Shown: positions 17,040 through 26,211, counted from the first letter of the stretch. The stretch is DNA of 64,000 nucleotides from Streptomyces netropsis (GCF_014203545.1 NZ_JACHJG010000008.1:175836-239835), one strand, 5' to 3'. Notes: generated by a model not told the origin, from the sequence alone. Translations and numbers: made by a program.

Positions 17040-17537
17040 TTACTCGCCCACGACGCCCGACGCGGAGATGACGACCTTGGCCCGGGGGGTGCCGGACTGG
17101 CTGCCCAGGGACTCGATCTTCGTCACGAGCTCCTGGCCCTCGACGACCTCGCCGAACACCACGTGCTTGCCGTCCAGCCACGACGTCACCACCGTGGTGA
17201 TGAAGAACTGGGAGCCGTTGGTGTTCTTGCCGGCGTTGGCCATGGACAGCAGGAACGGCCGGTCGTGCTTGAGCTTGAAGTTCTCGTCGGCGAACTTCTC
17301 GCCGTAGATGCTCTTGCCACCGGTGCCGTCGCCGCGGGTGAAGTCACCGCCCTGGAGCATGAAGTCCGGGATGACCCGGTGGAAGCCCGAGCCCTCGTAG
17401 CCGAAGCCGTGCTGGCCGGTGGCCAGCTCGCGGAAGTTCTGCGCCGTCTTGGGAACGACGTCGTCGTACAGCTTGAAGACGATCCGCCCGGCGGCGTCGC
17501 CGTCAATGGTGATGTCGAAGAAAACGTTGGTAGACAT
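17040..17537 (-). CDS. Cyclophilin-type peptidyl-prolyl isomerase
   Basis: A 165-residue single-domain cytoplasmic cyclophilin. The catalytic stretch FHRVIPDFMLQGGDFTRGDG, the NGSQFFIT segment and the WLDGKHVVFGEV segment are all intact. It has no signal peptide. It accelerates prolyl isomerisation during protein folding. The upstream gene on the same strand ends 13 bp before its start. Confidence 0.95.
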   Translation of the reverse strand: MSTNVFFDITIDGDAAGRIVFKLYDDVVPKTAQNFRELATGQHGFGYEGSGFHRVIPDFMLQGGDFTRGDGTGGKSIYGEKFADENFKLKHDRPFLLSMANAGKNTNGSQFFITTVVTSWLDGKHVVFGEVVEGQELVTKIESLGSQSGTPRAKVVISASGVVGE

Positions 17538-17549
17538 ACGGACATCCTG

Positions 17550-18017
17550 TCATGGCTCCGACCCTGCACTGGGCACCCCATGGGCGGGTCGCCCATGACC
17601 CGGGTGGTGTATTGCTCCATACGGCCCGCACCCGGCGCCGACATGCGGGGTTCCGGCGGCCCGGCGGTGGGCCGCGCGGATGAGGACGGCGAGCAGGACG
17701 ACGAGGTCCACGGCGCCGGCGGAATCGTCCGCGTAACGCGCGGTCTGCAAAGGGCCGACCCGATCGAGCCGCACTCCGTCCCTCTCCAGGACGTAAGCGA
17801 GGGCCAGCAGCGCCAGGCGGGCGTTGCCGTCCGAAAAGGGATGGAAGAAGGCAACGTCGAGGTAGGCCCTGGCCGCGCGAGCGGCCAGGGGGACCTCCCG
17901 GTCGCCGCTCTGGCGCAGACATCCGGCAAAGTCCTGCCGCGTACGAGGCGTCAGTGCGTAGCGTTCCCGGCCGCCCTTGGCGAAGGCGTCGCCCTGACGG
18001 AAGGGAGTCCCGGGCAC
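17550..18017 (-). CDS. Fic/DOC-family protein, start uncertain
   Basis: From the GTG at 18017, 155 residues. The Fic motif HPFSDGNARL lies near residue 58; His is the catalytic base and GN holds the phosphate, so the protein may transfer AMP or a related group to a target. No inhibitory helix motif or partner antitoxin was seen. The same frame stays open upstream to about 18200 and reads like coding sequence (LAFTLLAEWQRLVLGV precedes the GTG), yet it contains no ATG, GTG or TTG before a stop. The true N-terminus may be longer, use a rare start, or be damaged. Confidence 0.7.
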   Translation of the reverse strand: MPGTPFRQGDAFAKGGRERYALTPRTRQDFAGCLRQSGDREVPLAARAARAYLDVAFFHPFSDGNARLALLALAYVLERDGVRLDRVGPLQTARYADDSAGAVDLVVLLAVLIRAAHRRAAGTPHVGAGCGPYGAIHHPGHGRPAHGVPSAGSEP

Positions 18018-18265
18018 GCCGAGGACAAGCCGCTGCCATTCAGCCAGAAGGGTGAAGGCGAGGGGGCGCTTGCGGGCGGCACCGGCGCGGGACCGGGCCG
18101 GCGACCGGCTGCGGACCGCGGTAGACAGGTCGGGGCAAGCTCGGAGTCGAGGGCCGTGGTGTTCCTCCGGAACGGGCTGGGACAGGACAACTGATCAATC
18201 ATGCCGAACCGCACACGATCTTGTCATGCCGCACCCGGTGGAACCACACTCCATGGCGGGGCCAA

Positions 18266-18559
18266 CTAGCAGTTCTCGGTGATGACATCCTGCAGCGTGG
18301 ACAGAGAGCTCTGGTCTTCCTCCCGCTTCTTCTGGAGCTGTTCCACGATCTTTTCGAGGGCCTGGATCTCCTTCAGGTCCGGATTTGCTTGCGCCTTGAG
18401 AGCTGCGATTTTCTCTTCGAGCTCATTGATCCGTTTACCAGTGCGGTCGATTTCCTTCTCGAGATCCTTCGCGATGCGCTTCATCATCTCGCAGCCGGAT
18501 TCGTTTGGTGGGGCCAACTCGATCACTCCCTGTACGGTCCTCACGAGCCGCGTCGACAC
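18266..18559 (-). CDS. Small coiled-coil protein
   Basis: A 97-residue protein that I do not recognise. Residues 25-90 are rich in Glu, Lys and Leu with heptad spacing (KDLEKEIDRTGKRINELEEK, then IAALKAQANPDLKEIQALEK), so a long coiled coil is expected. GTG start; an internal Met pair at residues 25-26 is an alternative start. There are no transmembrane segments. It lies alone between the Fic gene and the ATP-grasp gene on the same strand. Confidence 0.55.
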   Translation of the reverse strand: MSTRLVRTVQGVIELAPPNESGCEMMKRIAKDLEKEIDRTGKRINELEEKIAALKAQANPDLKEIQALEKIVEQLQKKREEDQSSLSTLQDVITENC

Positions 18560-18653
18560 ACGGCTCGATCAGTCTTCGGCACTCCTGCGCACCCCGCATG
18601 CCCGGAGGCCGGCCGTTCAGCCGTTCGGGGCCTGGGCAGGGCAGCGGTGACTG

Positions 18654-19532
18654 TCACCTTCGGCTCTCCGCCGCCACGGCTTCCACAAAACGCTCCAGCG
18701 CTCGCGGGTTGCCTTGAAGGAACAGATTCGGCTCGATGAGTTCCAGTTCCATGACCACGGGTTCCCTGGCCTCGTTCAACGCCAGGTCCACACGGGCGAA
18801 CATCAGGGTGCGCGACGACGGAATCGCTGCCAGCGCCCCCAGCGCTGTACGGATCTCCGCCTCGGTCGGCTGATACGGGGCGACACCAGGGTGCACCTCC
18901 CTGAAATTGTCGATCACTCCGGGTTCGGTCAGCACGGGGTCCTTCCGGATCGCATGGCTGAAGCAGCCGGAGAAGAAGACCAGAGCGCGTTCCCCCTCCT
19001 CCACGAGAGGCAGATACGGCTGGATCACCACGACGCGACCTTGGTCCAGCAGTACCCGGGCATGGCGCATGGCGTCCGCGTGCCGGCCGGGCTCGTAGCG
19101 GGCGGTGTCACACGCGCCCGCGGAAACCGCGGGCTTGACCACCACTCCATCAGCCCGGTCGAAGTCCCCTTCGCTGCACCGCCCGCCCGGTTCGATGATG
19201 TGCGTGGGCACGACGGGCACCCCGCGCTCGGCGAGTTGCAGCAGATAGCGCTTGTCGATGTTCCACCGCACCACCGGCGCCGGATTCCACAGCCGGGTGA
19301 CGCGGGCCGTCGCGTCGACCCATGCCAGGAACTCGCCGGGGCGTTCGGCGTAGTCCCAGGTCGACCGGATGACCGCCAGATCAAAGCCGGCCCACGCCGC
19401 ACGGTCCGCATCCCAGGCCACCGCTTCCGCTGCCGAGCCGTCGGCTCGCAGCGCGTCCACGATCAGCGGGAGATCCACGTCCTCGTCGAGGCCGAAGCCG
19501 CTCGTCACGACCGCGATCCTGGCAGCGCTCAT
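18654..19532 (-). CDS. ATP-grasp family ligase
   Basis: A 292-residue protein of the RimK-like ATP-grasp type. An N-terminal Rossmann-like part (ARIAVVTSGFGLDEDVDLPL) is followed by RSTWDYAERPGEFLAWV, a stretch found in this subgroup. The ATP-binding lysine region is VVVKPAVSAGACDT and the metal-binding end is VVMELELIEPNLFL. Such enzymes join a carboxylate to an amine using ATP; the substrate is unknown. The ATG at 19532 has GGGAGAGCG upstream. It is divergent from the methyltransferase. Confidence 0.75.
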   Translation of the reverse strand: MSAARIAVVTSGFGLDEDVDLPLIVDALRADGSAAEAVAWDADRAAWAGFDLAVIRSTWDYAERPGEFLAWVDATARVTRLWNPAPVVRWNIDKRYLLQLAERGVPVVPTHIIEPGGRCSEGDFDRADGVVVKPAVSAGACDTARYEPGRHADAMRHARVLLDQGRVVVIQPYLPLVEEGERALVFFSGCFSHAIRKDPVLTEPGVIDNFREVHPGVAPYQPTEAEIRTALGALAAIPSSRTLMFARVDLALNEAREPVVMELELIEPNLFLQGNPRALERFVEAVAAESRR

Positions 19533-19584
19533 GCGCTCTCCCGTCGTCACACGCCAGACCCGCCCCTTGTGAGACGGCAACGTC

Positions 19585-20505
19585 TTGGCCAGGGCGAGAC
19601 CTCCGGTCAAGCACTCTTCCACGGCTCCAGGGCGGGCACCCCTTGTGCCGGAGAGGAGGGGGCCGCCGCCGGGGAACGGCAGCCGACGCTGCCCGCCGGG
19701 GTCAGGGATCGATACGTGGGCGGCCGGGGACGCCTACGAGCGGTACATGGGCCGGTGGAGCCGTCTGGTCGCGGACGAGTTCATGACGTGGCTCGGCTGC
19801 GCGGACGGTGGGCGGTGGCTGGATGTGGGCTGCGGTACGGGGGCACTGACCGCGACGGTTACTGACCGCTGCCGGCCCCGGTGCGTGGTGGGGCTGGAGC
19901 GGTCCGCCGGGTTCGCGGTCTCGGCCCGCGCCGCCGTTCCCCCACCGGCGCGCTTCGTGGTGGGCGACGCGCTGTCACTGCCGGTGGGTGACGAAACGTG
20001 CGACGTGGCCGTCAGCGGACTGGTGCTCAACTTCCTGCCCACGCCGGGCGCGGCGGTGGCCGAGGCGGCGCGGGTGGTCCGGCCAGGCGGGCTGGTCGCC
20101 GCGTACGTGTGGGACTACGCGGAGGGCATGGCGTTCCTGCGCCGCTTCTGGGACGCCGCGGTCACGGTGGACCCGTCCGCCGCCTCGCTGGACGAGGGCC
20201 ACCGGTTCCCGGTGTGCCGCCCGGATCCCCTCCGCGCGCTGTGGACGGAGGCGGGGCTGGTCGACGTGGCCGTCGCCCCGATCGAGGTGTCCACCGTCTT
20301 CGCCGGGTTCGCGGATCTGTGGGAGCCCTTCCTGGCGGGTCAGGGGCCCGCCCCCGGCTACGTCGCGGCCCTCGCACCCGCTACCCGGGGCCGCTTGCGT
20401 GACACGCTGCGCGGGGCATTGCCGACGCGACCGGACGGGGCGATCGCGCTCACCGCCCGCGCATGGGCGATCCGGGGCCGAACGCCGGTCCTCCCGGGCC
20501 CCTGA
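19585..20505 (+). CDS. SAM-dependent methyltransferase, class I
   Basis: The open frame from a TTG gives 306 residues, but recognisable sequence starts only near residue 42 (IDTWAAGDAYERYMGRWSRL). The SAM motif WLDVGCGTGALTATV follows, with acidic and post motifs VGDALSLPVGDETCDVAVSG and VRPGGLVAAYVWDY. This is the UbiE-like group that methylates small molecules. No convincing ATG or GTG start with a ribosome site precedes the conserved part; GTG at 19645 is one candidate. The 3' end overlaps the convergent oxidoreductase gene by 56 bp. Confidence 0.75.
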   Translation: MARARPPVKHSSTAPGRAPLVPERRGPPPGNGSRRCPPGSGIDTWAAGDAYERYMGRWSRLVADEFMTWLGCADGGRWLDVGCGTGALTATVTDRCRPRCVVGLERSAGFAVSARAAVPPPARFVVGDALSLPVGDETCDVAVSGLVLNFLPTPGAAVAEAARVVRPGGLVAAYVWDYAEGMAFLRRFWDAAVTVDPSAASLDEGHRFPVCRPDPLRALWTEAGLVDVAVAPIEVSTVFAGFADLWEPFLAGQGPAPGYVAALAPATRGRLRDTLRGALPTRPDGAIALTARAWAIRGRTPVLPGP

Positions 20506-21463
20506 CGGAAAGGACGATCTTCCCCGTGGTGCGGCCGGCCTCGCCGAGCGCGTGCGCCTCGGCGGCGTTCTCCAGCGGGAAGACCGCGTCGACTGCGACG
20601 CGCAGCCGGCCGCCGTCCACCAGCGCGGCGATCTGGCGCAGCCCCGCCTGGTCGGGCTCCACGAGCATGAACACCGCATGGACCCCTGCGGCGTCGGCCT
20701 GTTCGGCGGGGAAGGTCTCGTCCAGCGGCAGGATGGAGATCAGCGAGCCGCCGCGGCGCAGGGTGCGCAGCGAGCGCTCCCAGTAGGAGCCGCCGATGGT
20801 GTCCAGGACGACATCGACGTCACGCACGGCCTCGGCGAAGTCCACCTCGGTGTAGTCGACGAGTTCATCGGCGCCCAGCGTGCGCAGGAAGGCGTGTTTG
20901 GCCCGGCGGGCGGTGCCGATGACGTGCGCGCCGCGGGCCTTGGCGATCTGTACGGCCAGGTGGCCGACCCCTCCGGCGGCGGCGTGGATCAGAACGCGTT
21001 GGCCGGGCTGAATGTCGGCGGTGTCCACCAGGGCCTGCCAGGCGGTCAGCGCGGCCAGCGGGAGGGCGGCCGCCTGGGTGTGGTCGAGTGCCTTGGGCCC
21101 GTGGGCGAAGTGGCGGGCGGGGGCGGTGACGTACTCGGCATAGGCGCCGGCGGGGTGGGGGAAGCGCGGCATCCCGAACACCTCGTCACCCGGCTTGAAG
21201 ATCGTGACACCGGGGCCGGTCGCCTCGACGACGCCGGAGACGTCGAAACCCAGGATGAAGGGGGGCTCGGCTCCGGTGGCGAACCGGCCTCGGGCACGGG
21301 TCTTCCAGTCGGCCGGGTTGACTCCGGCCGACTGTACGCGCACCAGGATCTCCGTCCGGTCCGGGACGGGCCGCGCGGTCTCGACGACCTTGAGGACCTC
21401 CGGACCGCCGGGGGCGTCCTGGGTGACGGCCCGCATCGTGGTGGGGGTGGTGGCCTGGGACAT
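20450..21463 (-). CDS. Zinc-independent MDR oxidoreductase (quinone reductase-like)
   Basis: A 337-residue medium-chain dehydrogenase/reductase. The GroES-like half contains AGVNPADWKTRARG; the NADP site is RVLIHAAAGGVGHLAVQIAK followed by GTARRAKHAFLRTLGADELV. The Cys/His zinc ligands of alcohol dehydrogenases are absent. It probably reduces quinones or enones with NADPH. The ATG at 21463 was preferred over one eight codons upstream because AAAGAGACG precedes it. It is divergent from the GlxA-type regulator, its likely controller. Confidence 0.85.
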   Translation of the reverse strand: MSQATTPTTMRAVTQDAPGGPEVLKVVETARPVPDRTEILVRVQSAGVNPADWKTRARGRFATGAEPPFILGFDVSGVVEATGPGVTIFKPGDEVFGMPRFPHPAGAYAEYVTAPARHFAHGPKALDHTQAAALPLAALTAWQALVDTADIQPGQRVLIHAAAGGVGHLAVQIAKARGAHVIGTARRAKHAFLRTLGADELVDYTEVDFAEAVRDVDVVLDTIGGSYWERSLRTLRRGGSLISILPLDETFPAEQADAAGVHAVFMLVEPDQAGLRQIAALVDGGRLRVAVDAVFPLENAAEAHALGEAGRTTGKIVLSVRGPGGPAFGPGSPMRGR

Positions 21464-21586
21464 GTTCGTCTCTTTCAGGAAGTTCATTCGTGCGGTGTGC
21501 CCGTTCGCTTGGGCACGTGCCAAGACTGTTCGGCCGGCAGGTCCCCCAGTAGCGGCTTGACGGCCAAGGTCTGAAAGGATCGGGTC

Positions 21587-22558
21587 ATGCATCGCGTTGG
21601 CGTCCTGGCCTTGGACGGCGTCCTCCCCTTCGAGCTGGGCATTCCCGCGCGAATCTTCGGCGCCGCCCGCGACGCGGCAGGCAAGTCGCTGTACACCGTG
21701 ACCACATGCAGCCTGGACGGCCGCCCCGTACGTGCCGAGGCCGACTACGACCTCACCGTCTCCCACGACGCATCGCTGCTGGCCACCGTCGACACCGTGG
21801 TGATCCCGCCCTCCCACGCGTTGGGTCCCATCCGTGCGGAAGGCCGCCTGCCGGACGGCCTCCGTGACGCGCTGGCCGCCGTACGGCCCGGCACACGGAT
21901 GGTGGCGATCTGTACCGGCACCTATGTCCTGGCCGCCGCCGGGCTGCTCGAAGGCCGCCCGGCCACCACCCACTGGCGCGAAGCCGACCGCTTGCAACGC
22001 ATGTTCACCACGGCGCGCGTCGACCCCGACGTGCTCTTCGTCGACGACGGCGACATCCTCACCTCGGCCGGGGTGGCCGCCGGCATCGATCTGTGCCTGC
22101 ACATCGTCCGCCGCGACCACGGCAGTCGGATCGCCAACGAGGTCGCCCGCTCCTGCGTCGTGCCACCCTGGCGCGACGGCGGGCAGGCCCAGTACATCCA
22201 GCGCCCCGTCCCCGACCCGGCCGGCAACGGCACCGCGCCCACACGCGCCTGGGCCATGGAGCGCCTCGCCGCACCCCTCACGCTCGCCGACCTGGCCGCC
22301 CACGCCAAGGTCAGCGTGCGCACCCTGACCCGCCGCTTCCGCGAGGAAGTCGGCCTCAGCCCCGGCCAGTGGCTCACCCGGCAGCGCGTCGACCTCGCCC
22401 GTCATCTGCTGGAGACCACCGACTGGCCCGTCGACCTCGTCGCGCATCGGGCCGGCTTCGGCACGGGCACCTCAATGCGCCAGCACCTCCATGCCGCGAT
22501 CGGTGTCTCACCCCAGGCGTACCGCCGCACCTTCCGCCCCACGCGCACAGCCGCCTGA
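21587..22558 (+). CDS. GlxA-type AraC-family transcriptional regulator
   Basis: A 323-residue protein. Residues 1-180 form a DJ-1/PfpI-like class I amidotransferase fold with the nucleophile elbow MVAICTGTYVLAAAGLLEG. Residues 220-320 are the double helix-turn-helix of AraC (LADLAAHAKVSVRTLTRRFR and MRQHLHAAIGVSPQAYRRTF). It lies back to back with the MDR gene across 123 bp, so regulation of that gene is likely. Confidence 0.9.
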   Translation: MHRVGVLALDGVLPFELGIPARIFGAARDAAGKSLYTVTTCSLDGRPVRAEADYDLTVSHDASLLATVDTVVIPPSHALGPIRAEGRLPDGLRDALAAVRPGTRMVAICTGTYVLAAAGLLEGRPATTHWREADRLQRMFTTARVDPDVLFVDDGDILTSAGVAAGIDLCLHIVRRDHGSRIANEVARSCVVPPWRDGGQAQYIQRPVPDPAGNGTAPTRAWAMERLAAPLTLADLAAHAKVSVRTLTRRFREEVGLSPGQWLTRQRVDLARHLLETTDWPVDLVAHRAGFGTGTSMRQHLHAAIGVSPQAYRRTFRPTRTAA

Positions 22559-22707
22559 CGCCCGCTTCCGCGCCGCTCCGGCGATGCCGGGGCAGGAGAA
22601 GGTGTGCGGGAAAAAGCCCAAGCCCGAATACTCCGCGTCTCGCTGCTCCCAACCCCTGCTCCCCCTCCCCCCCGGGCCCGCTTCGGGTGGGCAATAGCCT
22701 GAGTCGT

Positions 22708-23285
22708 ATGGATGAGATCGACGGGGTGGAGGTCATCACCTTCTTGGACGCCGAGGCGTTCGAGAACTGGCTGGCCGAGCACTGCACACGCCACGAGGGT
22801 GTGTGGATCAAAATGGCCAAGAAGAAGTCAGGCATTCCGACGGTCACCGACGACGAGGTGGTCGACATCGGGCTGTGCTACGGCTGGATCTCCGGGCAAC
22901 GGCGGTCCTTCGACGAGCAGTACTACCTGCAGAAGTACGTGCCCCGTCGGCCCAAAAGCCTGTGGTCACAGGTGAATGTGGACAAGGTCGCGATGCTGAC
23001 GGCATCGGGGCGGATGCGCGAACCCGGGCTGGCGGAAGTGCGCAAGGCACAGGAGGACGTGCAGGGGCGGGGGCCTACGAATCGCAGAAGACGGCGACGG
23101 TCCCGTCCGATCTCGCGGCGGCGCTCGACGCGAACCCCGAGGCCATGAAGGCGTTCGAGGCACTCGACACGACCGGGCGCTACCTGATGATCCTGCCGTT
23201 GCTCCAGGCTCGCACCCCGAAGTCCCGGAAGATTCGGCTCGAGAAGGCACTGAAGGCACTGACGATCGGTGAAGTACCCGGATAG
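22708..23285 (+). pseudogene. YdeI/OmpD-associated family protein, frameshifted
   Basis: The first frame (22708 to about 23070) encodes MDEIDGVEVITFLDAEAFEN through the family motif DIGLCYGWISGQRRSFDE and SLWSQVNVDKVAML. After EVRKAQEDVQGRG it runs off into Arg-rich nonsense, while another frame resumes with AYESQKTATVPSDLAAALD and continues to 23285, ending GEVPG. Restoring one base gives about 192 residues, the usual length. Either the gene is broken or the read has an indel in the G-rich stretch at 23062-23070. The family is of uncertain function. Confidence 0.8.
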
Positions 23286-23517
23286 TCCGGCCATTTGCGA
23301 GCTCGGCGATGTCCGAAGGCAGGCCGGGCAGCTCCTCGCTCGCACAGGCATCAGGCAGACATCGGGTGTCGGCCTGACAAGAGCGTGGCCTCACCGGAAC
23401 CAGAGACCTCCAGGCCCCTCGCCGCTCATCTGAGCGCACGCGGGGGAATCCGTTGCCGTGGGACCAAACGCGGCACATAGTGGAACTGAGCTTGCACTCG
23501 CGAGATCGGAGGATACC

Positions 23518-23673
23518 GTGATCGTCCTCGGAGTCATTCTGCTCATCATCGGCTTCCTCGCCGGCATCGCCATCCTGTGGACCATCGGGATCGTCCTGGT
23601 CGTCATCGGTGTGATCCTGTGGATCCTCGGCGCGGTCGGACATGCCGTCGGCGGGCGGCGGCACTACTGGTAG
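23518..23673 (+). CDS. Small two-helix membrane protein, DUF6131-like
   Basis: 51 residues from GTG at 23518, with GGAGG nine bases upstream. Nearly all of it is hydrophobic: two helices (LGVILLIIGFLAGIAILW and IGIVLVVIGVILWILGAVG) and a short basic tail GGRRHYW. Similar tiny proteins are common in actinomycetes; function unknown. Confidence 0.75.
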   Translation: MIVLGVILLIIGFLAGIAILWTIGIVLVVIGVILWILGAVGHAVGGRRHYW

Positions 23674-24008
23674 CGGCACTACCGGTGGAGGACCGCTACC
23701 TGCGGGCCGGAGAGCGCTGACGCGCAGCCTCCGGTGGCCTCACGTATTGCTGCCTGTGGACTGAGTGCACGGCGGCGTGAAAAAGCCCTGCCCCCGTGCA
23801 CTCCAGCAGGAAATTAACCCCGAACCAGTAACATATCTATCTCAGGTGCGGTAGCTTTCAGGGAGGTCGCGGGGGAGCTTTACTGTGCCCTTCGGCTCTG
23901 ACCCCACGGCTGGGCAGCTGAAGAGCGCTGTGCTGTGGGGAACAGGGCTGTGGGGAACAAGGACACCCCGCAGCCGCCGCGATCGCGTCGGACGAGGAGG
24001 CAGGAGCA
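23674..24008. other. Intergenic, 335 bp
   Basis: It probably contains the promoter of the STAS gene. An AT-richer stretch around 23810-23845 stands out. No gene was recognised. Confidence 0.5.
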
Positions 24009-24407
24009 GTGAACGCCAGGCTGGTGGCCCTCCCCGCGAGCCGGGAGCAGGAGGAGCAGGTCGTGCTCCAGCTGACGGGTGAGCTCGACCTGGACAGTGA
24101 GGCCGTATTGGCTGCGGCCATGACAGAGGTTCTGGAGAGCGGGCGACGGTGGATCGTTCTGGACTGCTCTCGTCTCGCCTTCTGCGACTCGCGCGGGATG
24201 AACGCCCTCCTCGGCGCACAGCAGCGCGCCCGGGCATCCGGCGGCGGAATCGCCCTGGCCGCGGTCGGTGGACACGTACGGCACGTACTCGCCCTGACCG
24301 GCATGGACCAGGCCGTCACCACGGCGGCCTCGGTGGACGCGTGCTTCGACCTCATCGCCCCCTCACCGGCCGGCACCACACCGGAGCAGCCGGACGCCAC
24401 CGCCTGA
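24009..24407 (+). CDS. STAS-domain anti-sigma factor antagonist
   Basis: 132 residues; one STAS domain fills it. QLTGELDLDSEAVLAAAM is the first strand-helix. The phosphorylation loop is VLDCSRLAFCDSRGMNALLG, where the Ser in CDSRG is the residue normally phosphorylated by a partner kinase. GTG start with AGGAG close upstream. No kinase or sigma gene is adjacent. It would release a sigma factor by binding an RsbW-type kinase. Confidence 0.9.
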   Translation: MNARLVALPASREQEEQVVLQLTGELDLDSEAVLAAAMTEVLESGRRWIVLDCSRLAFCDSRGMNALLGAQQRARASGGGIALAAVGGHVRHVLALTGMDQAVTTAASVDACFDLIAPSPAGTTPEQPDATA

Positions 24408-24476
24408 CGGCATGCGCCGCCACAGCACCTGGGCGGGGCGACGCGTCATGCCGGAGGTCGGTCCGCTGCCACATGC

Positions 24477-24509
24477 GGTGGGGCCCGGCCTTGAAGGCCG
24501 GGCCCCACC
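24477..24509. terminator. Bidirectional terminator hairpin
   Basis: A 14-bp GC-rich stem (24477-24490 with 24496-24509) and a five-base loop separate the convergent STAS and CsbD genes. Confidence 0.8.
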
Positions 24510-24533
24510 AACTCCCATGACGAGTGCGCTGCG

Positions 24534-24707
24534 TCAGTCCTTGAAGGCATCCTTGGCCTTTTCCTTGGCCTCGCGCAGATCGCCCTTGGACTTCTCGGCC
24601 CGGCCTTCGGCGGTCTTGCTCTCGTTGCCGACCGCACGGCCCGCTTCCTTCTTGACCGTGCCCTTGACCTGCTCGCCCTTGGCCTTGGCCTTCTCGTTGG
24701 CGCTCAT
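24534..24707 (-). CDS. CsbD-family stress protein
   Basis: 57 residues, highly charged and repetitive (KAKGEQVKGTVKKEAGRAVG). This is the CsbD signature; members are general-stress proteins usually under alternative sigma factors. Its proximity to a STAS antagonist fits that. The ATG at 24707 starts the family pattern. Confidence 0.9.
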   Translation of the reverse strand: MSANEKAKAKGEQVKGTVKKEAGRAVGNESKTAEGRAEKSKGDLREAKEKAKDAFKD

Positions 24708-24951
24708 GATGCGATCACTTCCTTCTCGTCGCCCCCGCTGCTGCCACCCTCCGGCTGCCCTCGCATCGTGCACGCAAACACTGTCGGGCAGCCGGCGGCG
24801 TGCGGTCTCGGCGACCGGCTCCACGACGAGCACCTCGATCCGGCCGTCAAACAGTCGCCGCTGTGGCGGCCGCCGTGGCGGCTCGAAGCCGCGGTGGCAC
24901 AGCCGGTGGCAGGATGAGGCACCGGGCGACAGGACCGCACGACATCGTGAC

Positions 24952-26019
24952 CTAGGACGGGACGGGCAGGGTGAACATCACCTCGAAACCCGCAGGCCGC
25001 CGGGGCGCGGCACGGAACGCTCCGCCGTACATGTTGACCCGCTCCCGCATCCCGATCAGCCCCTGACCGCCTCCTGTCACCTGCCGGGGAGCCGCACCCG
25101 GATCCCCGCCGTCGTCGACCACCCGGACGGTGAGCTGCTCCGGGGTGTAGTCCAAGGACACGGTCACGTGAGCCGGTCCGGCATGCTTGAGCACATTGGT
25201 CAGCGCCTCTTGGACCATCCGGTACGCGCACAGATCGGGGCCCGGTGCCAGTGGCCGCTCGACCCCGTTTGCCATGACCTCGACGGTGACACCCGCGGCC
25301 CTCATGCGTTCGACGAGCTCGGGCAGGCTGCCCAGGCCGGGTGTCGGCCCGCTGGGCGAACCGGCGATGACGTCGGTGCCGTCGGGCGGGATCCGCAGCA
25401 CCTTCAGCAGGCCCCGCATCTCCTCCAGTGTCCGGCCGGCGGTGGTGTTGATGGTGTCCAACGCGGCTCGGGCGGTCTGCGGGGCGGAGTCGAAAACGTA
25501 CTGGGCCAGCCCGCTCTGCACGGACAGCACGGACACGTGGTGCGCCACCACGTCATGCAGCTCCCGGGCGATGCGGAGGCGTTCCTCGGTCACCGCGTGG
25601 CGCGCCCTCGCCTCCTGCTCCCGTTGGAGCTGACGGCTCAGCTCGGCCAACTCCACGTTACGGAGGCCGAGTTGGCGCAGACTCGCACCGAAGGCCCAGG
25701 CGATGCCCAGGACGATGACCGTCTGCGCGACGGAGACTCCGACCGACAGGACCCCCGTGGCCAAGGAGCCGTAGGTCCACACGACGGCCGTCGGGATCGC
25801 CGCAGCCGTCACCGCCCGGGCCGGCCGGAGGGTGGCGACGGTGAAGAAGGCGAGTACGGGTCCCCAGACGTTGACCGATGGCTGGTACCCCGAAGCCGAG
25901 TAGGCGAGGAACCCCGTAGGAGCGCCGTTCACCGATGCCGGCCCGCCCGTGCTCCACACACCGTGGGCTGGGGTCCGTGAGCTCTGCGGCGATTCGCGAA
26001 CTCCCCGGATCGGCCTCAT
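24952..26019 (-). CDS. Histidine kinase, HisKA_3 type, without a response regulator
   Basis: A 355-residue sensor. The dimerisation/phosphorylation helix is ERLRIARELHDVVAHHVSVL with the phospho-His in ELHD. The ATPase domain has VVDDGGDPGAAPRQ and GGQGLIGMRERVNMYGG. The membrane part is short (two or three helices between residues 45 and 115), and the first 45 residues do not look like the usual N-terminus, so the gene may be truncated or have an alternative start. The LuxR-type response regulator normally following on the same strand is missing; 24708-24951 holds no recognisable remnant of it. Confidence 0.8.
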   Translation of the reverse strand: MRPIRGVRESPQSSRTPAHGVWSTGGPASVNGAPTGFLAYSASGYQPSVNVWGPVLAFFTVATLRPARAVTAAAIPTAVVWTYGSLATGVLSVGVSVAQTVIVLGIAWAFGASLRQLGLRNVELAELSRQLQREQEARARHAVTEERLRIARELHDVVAHHVSVLSVQSGLAQYVFDSAPQTARAALDTINTTAGRTLEEMRGLLKVLRIPPDGTDVIAGSPSGPTPGLGSLPELVERMRAAGVTVEVMANGVERPLAPGPDLCAYRMVQEALTNVLKHAGPAHVTVSLDYTPEQLTVRVVDDGGDPGAAPRQVTGGGQGLIGMRERVNMYGGAFRAAPRRPAGFEVMFTLPVPS

Positions 26020-26211
26020 CGTTCACCTTTTCGGACTACGTCAGCCGACACACTTGAGGGCTCCATTCGGGCGGAATCAGATGAAACCGATCCGTTGAGG
26101 TCCGCGGCCGGGGCATGCTCTCCCCCGACAGGGTCCCGCTCCGGCTCGGCCCCTGTAAGGGTCCGCCGGGACCCGGCATGAGTGTCATGCCGGTATGCGA
26201 GGGAGCGTGCC

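Noticed and set aside
22093..22707. Plus-strand continuation upstream of the YdeI gene
   Set aside because: It is another frame of the GlxA-type gene; the real start is ATG 22708.
24704..25231. Remnant response regulator next to the orphan kinase
   Set aside because: The Arg/Gly-rich translation shows no receiver or LuxR motif; it is an antisense or alternate frame of the kinase gene.
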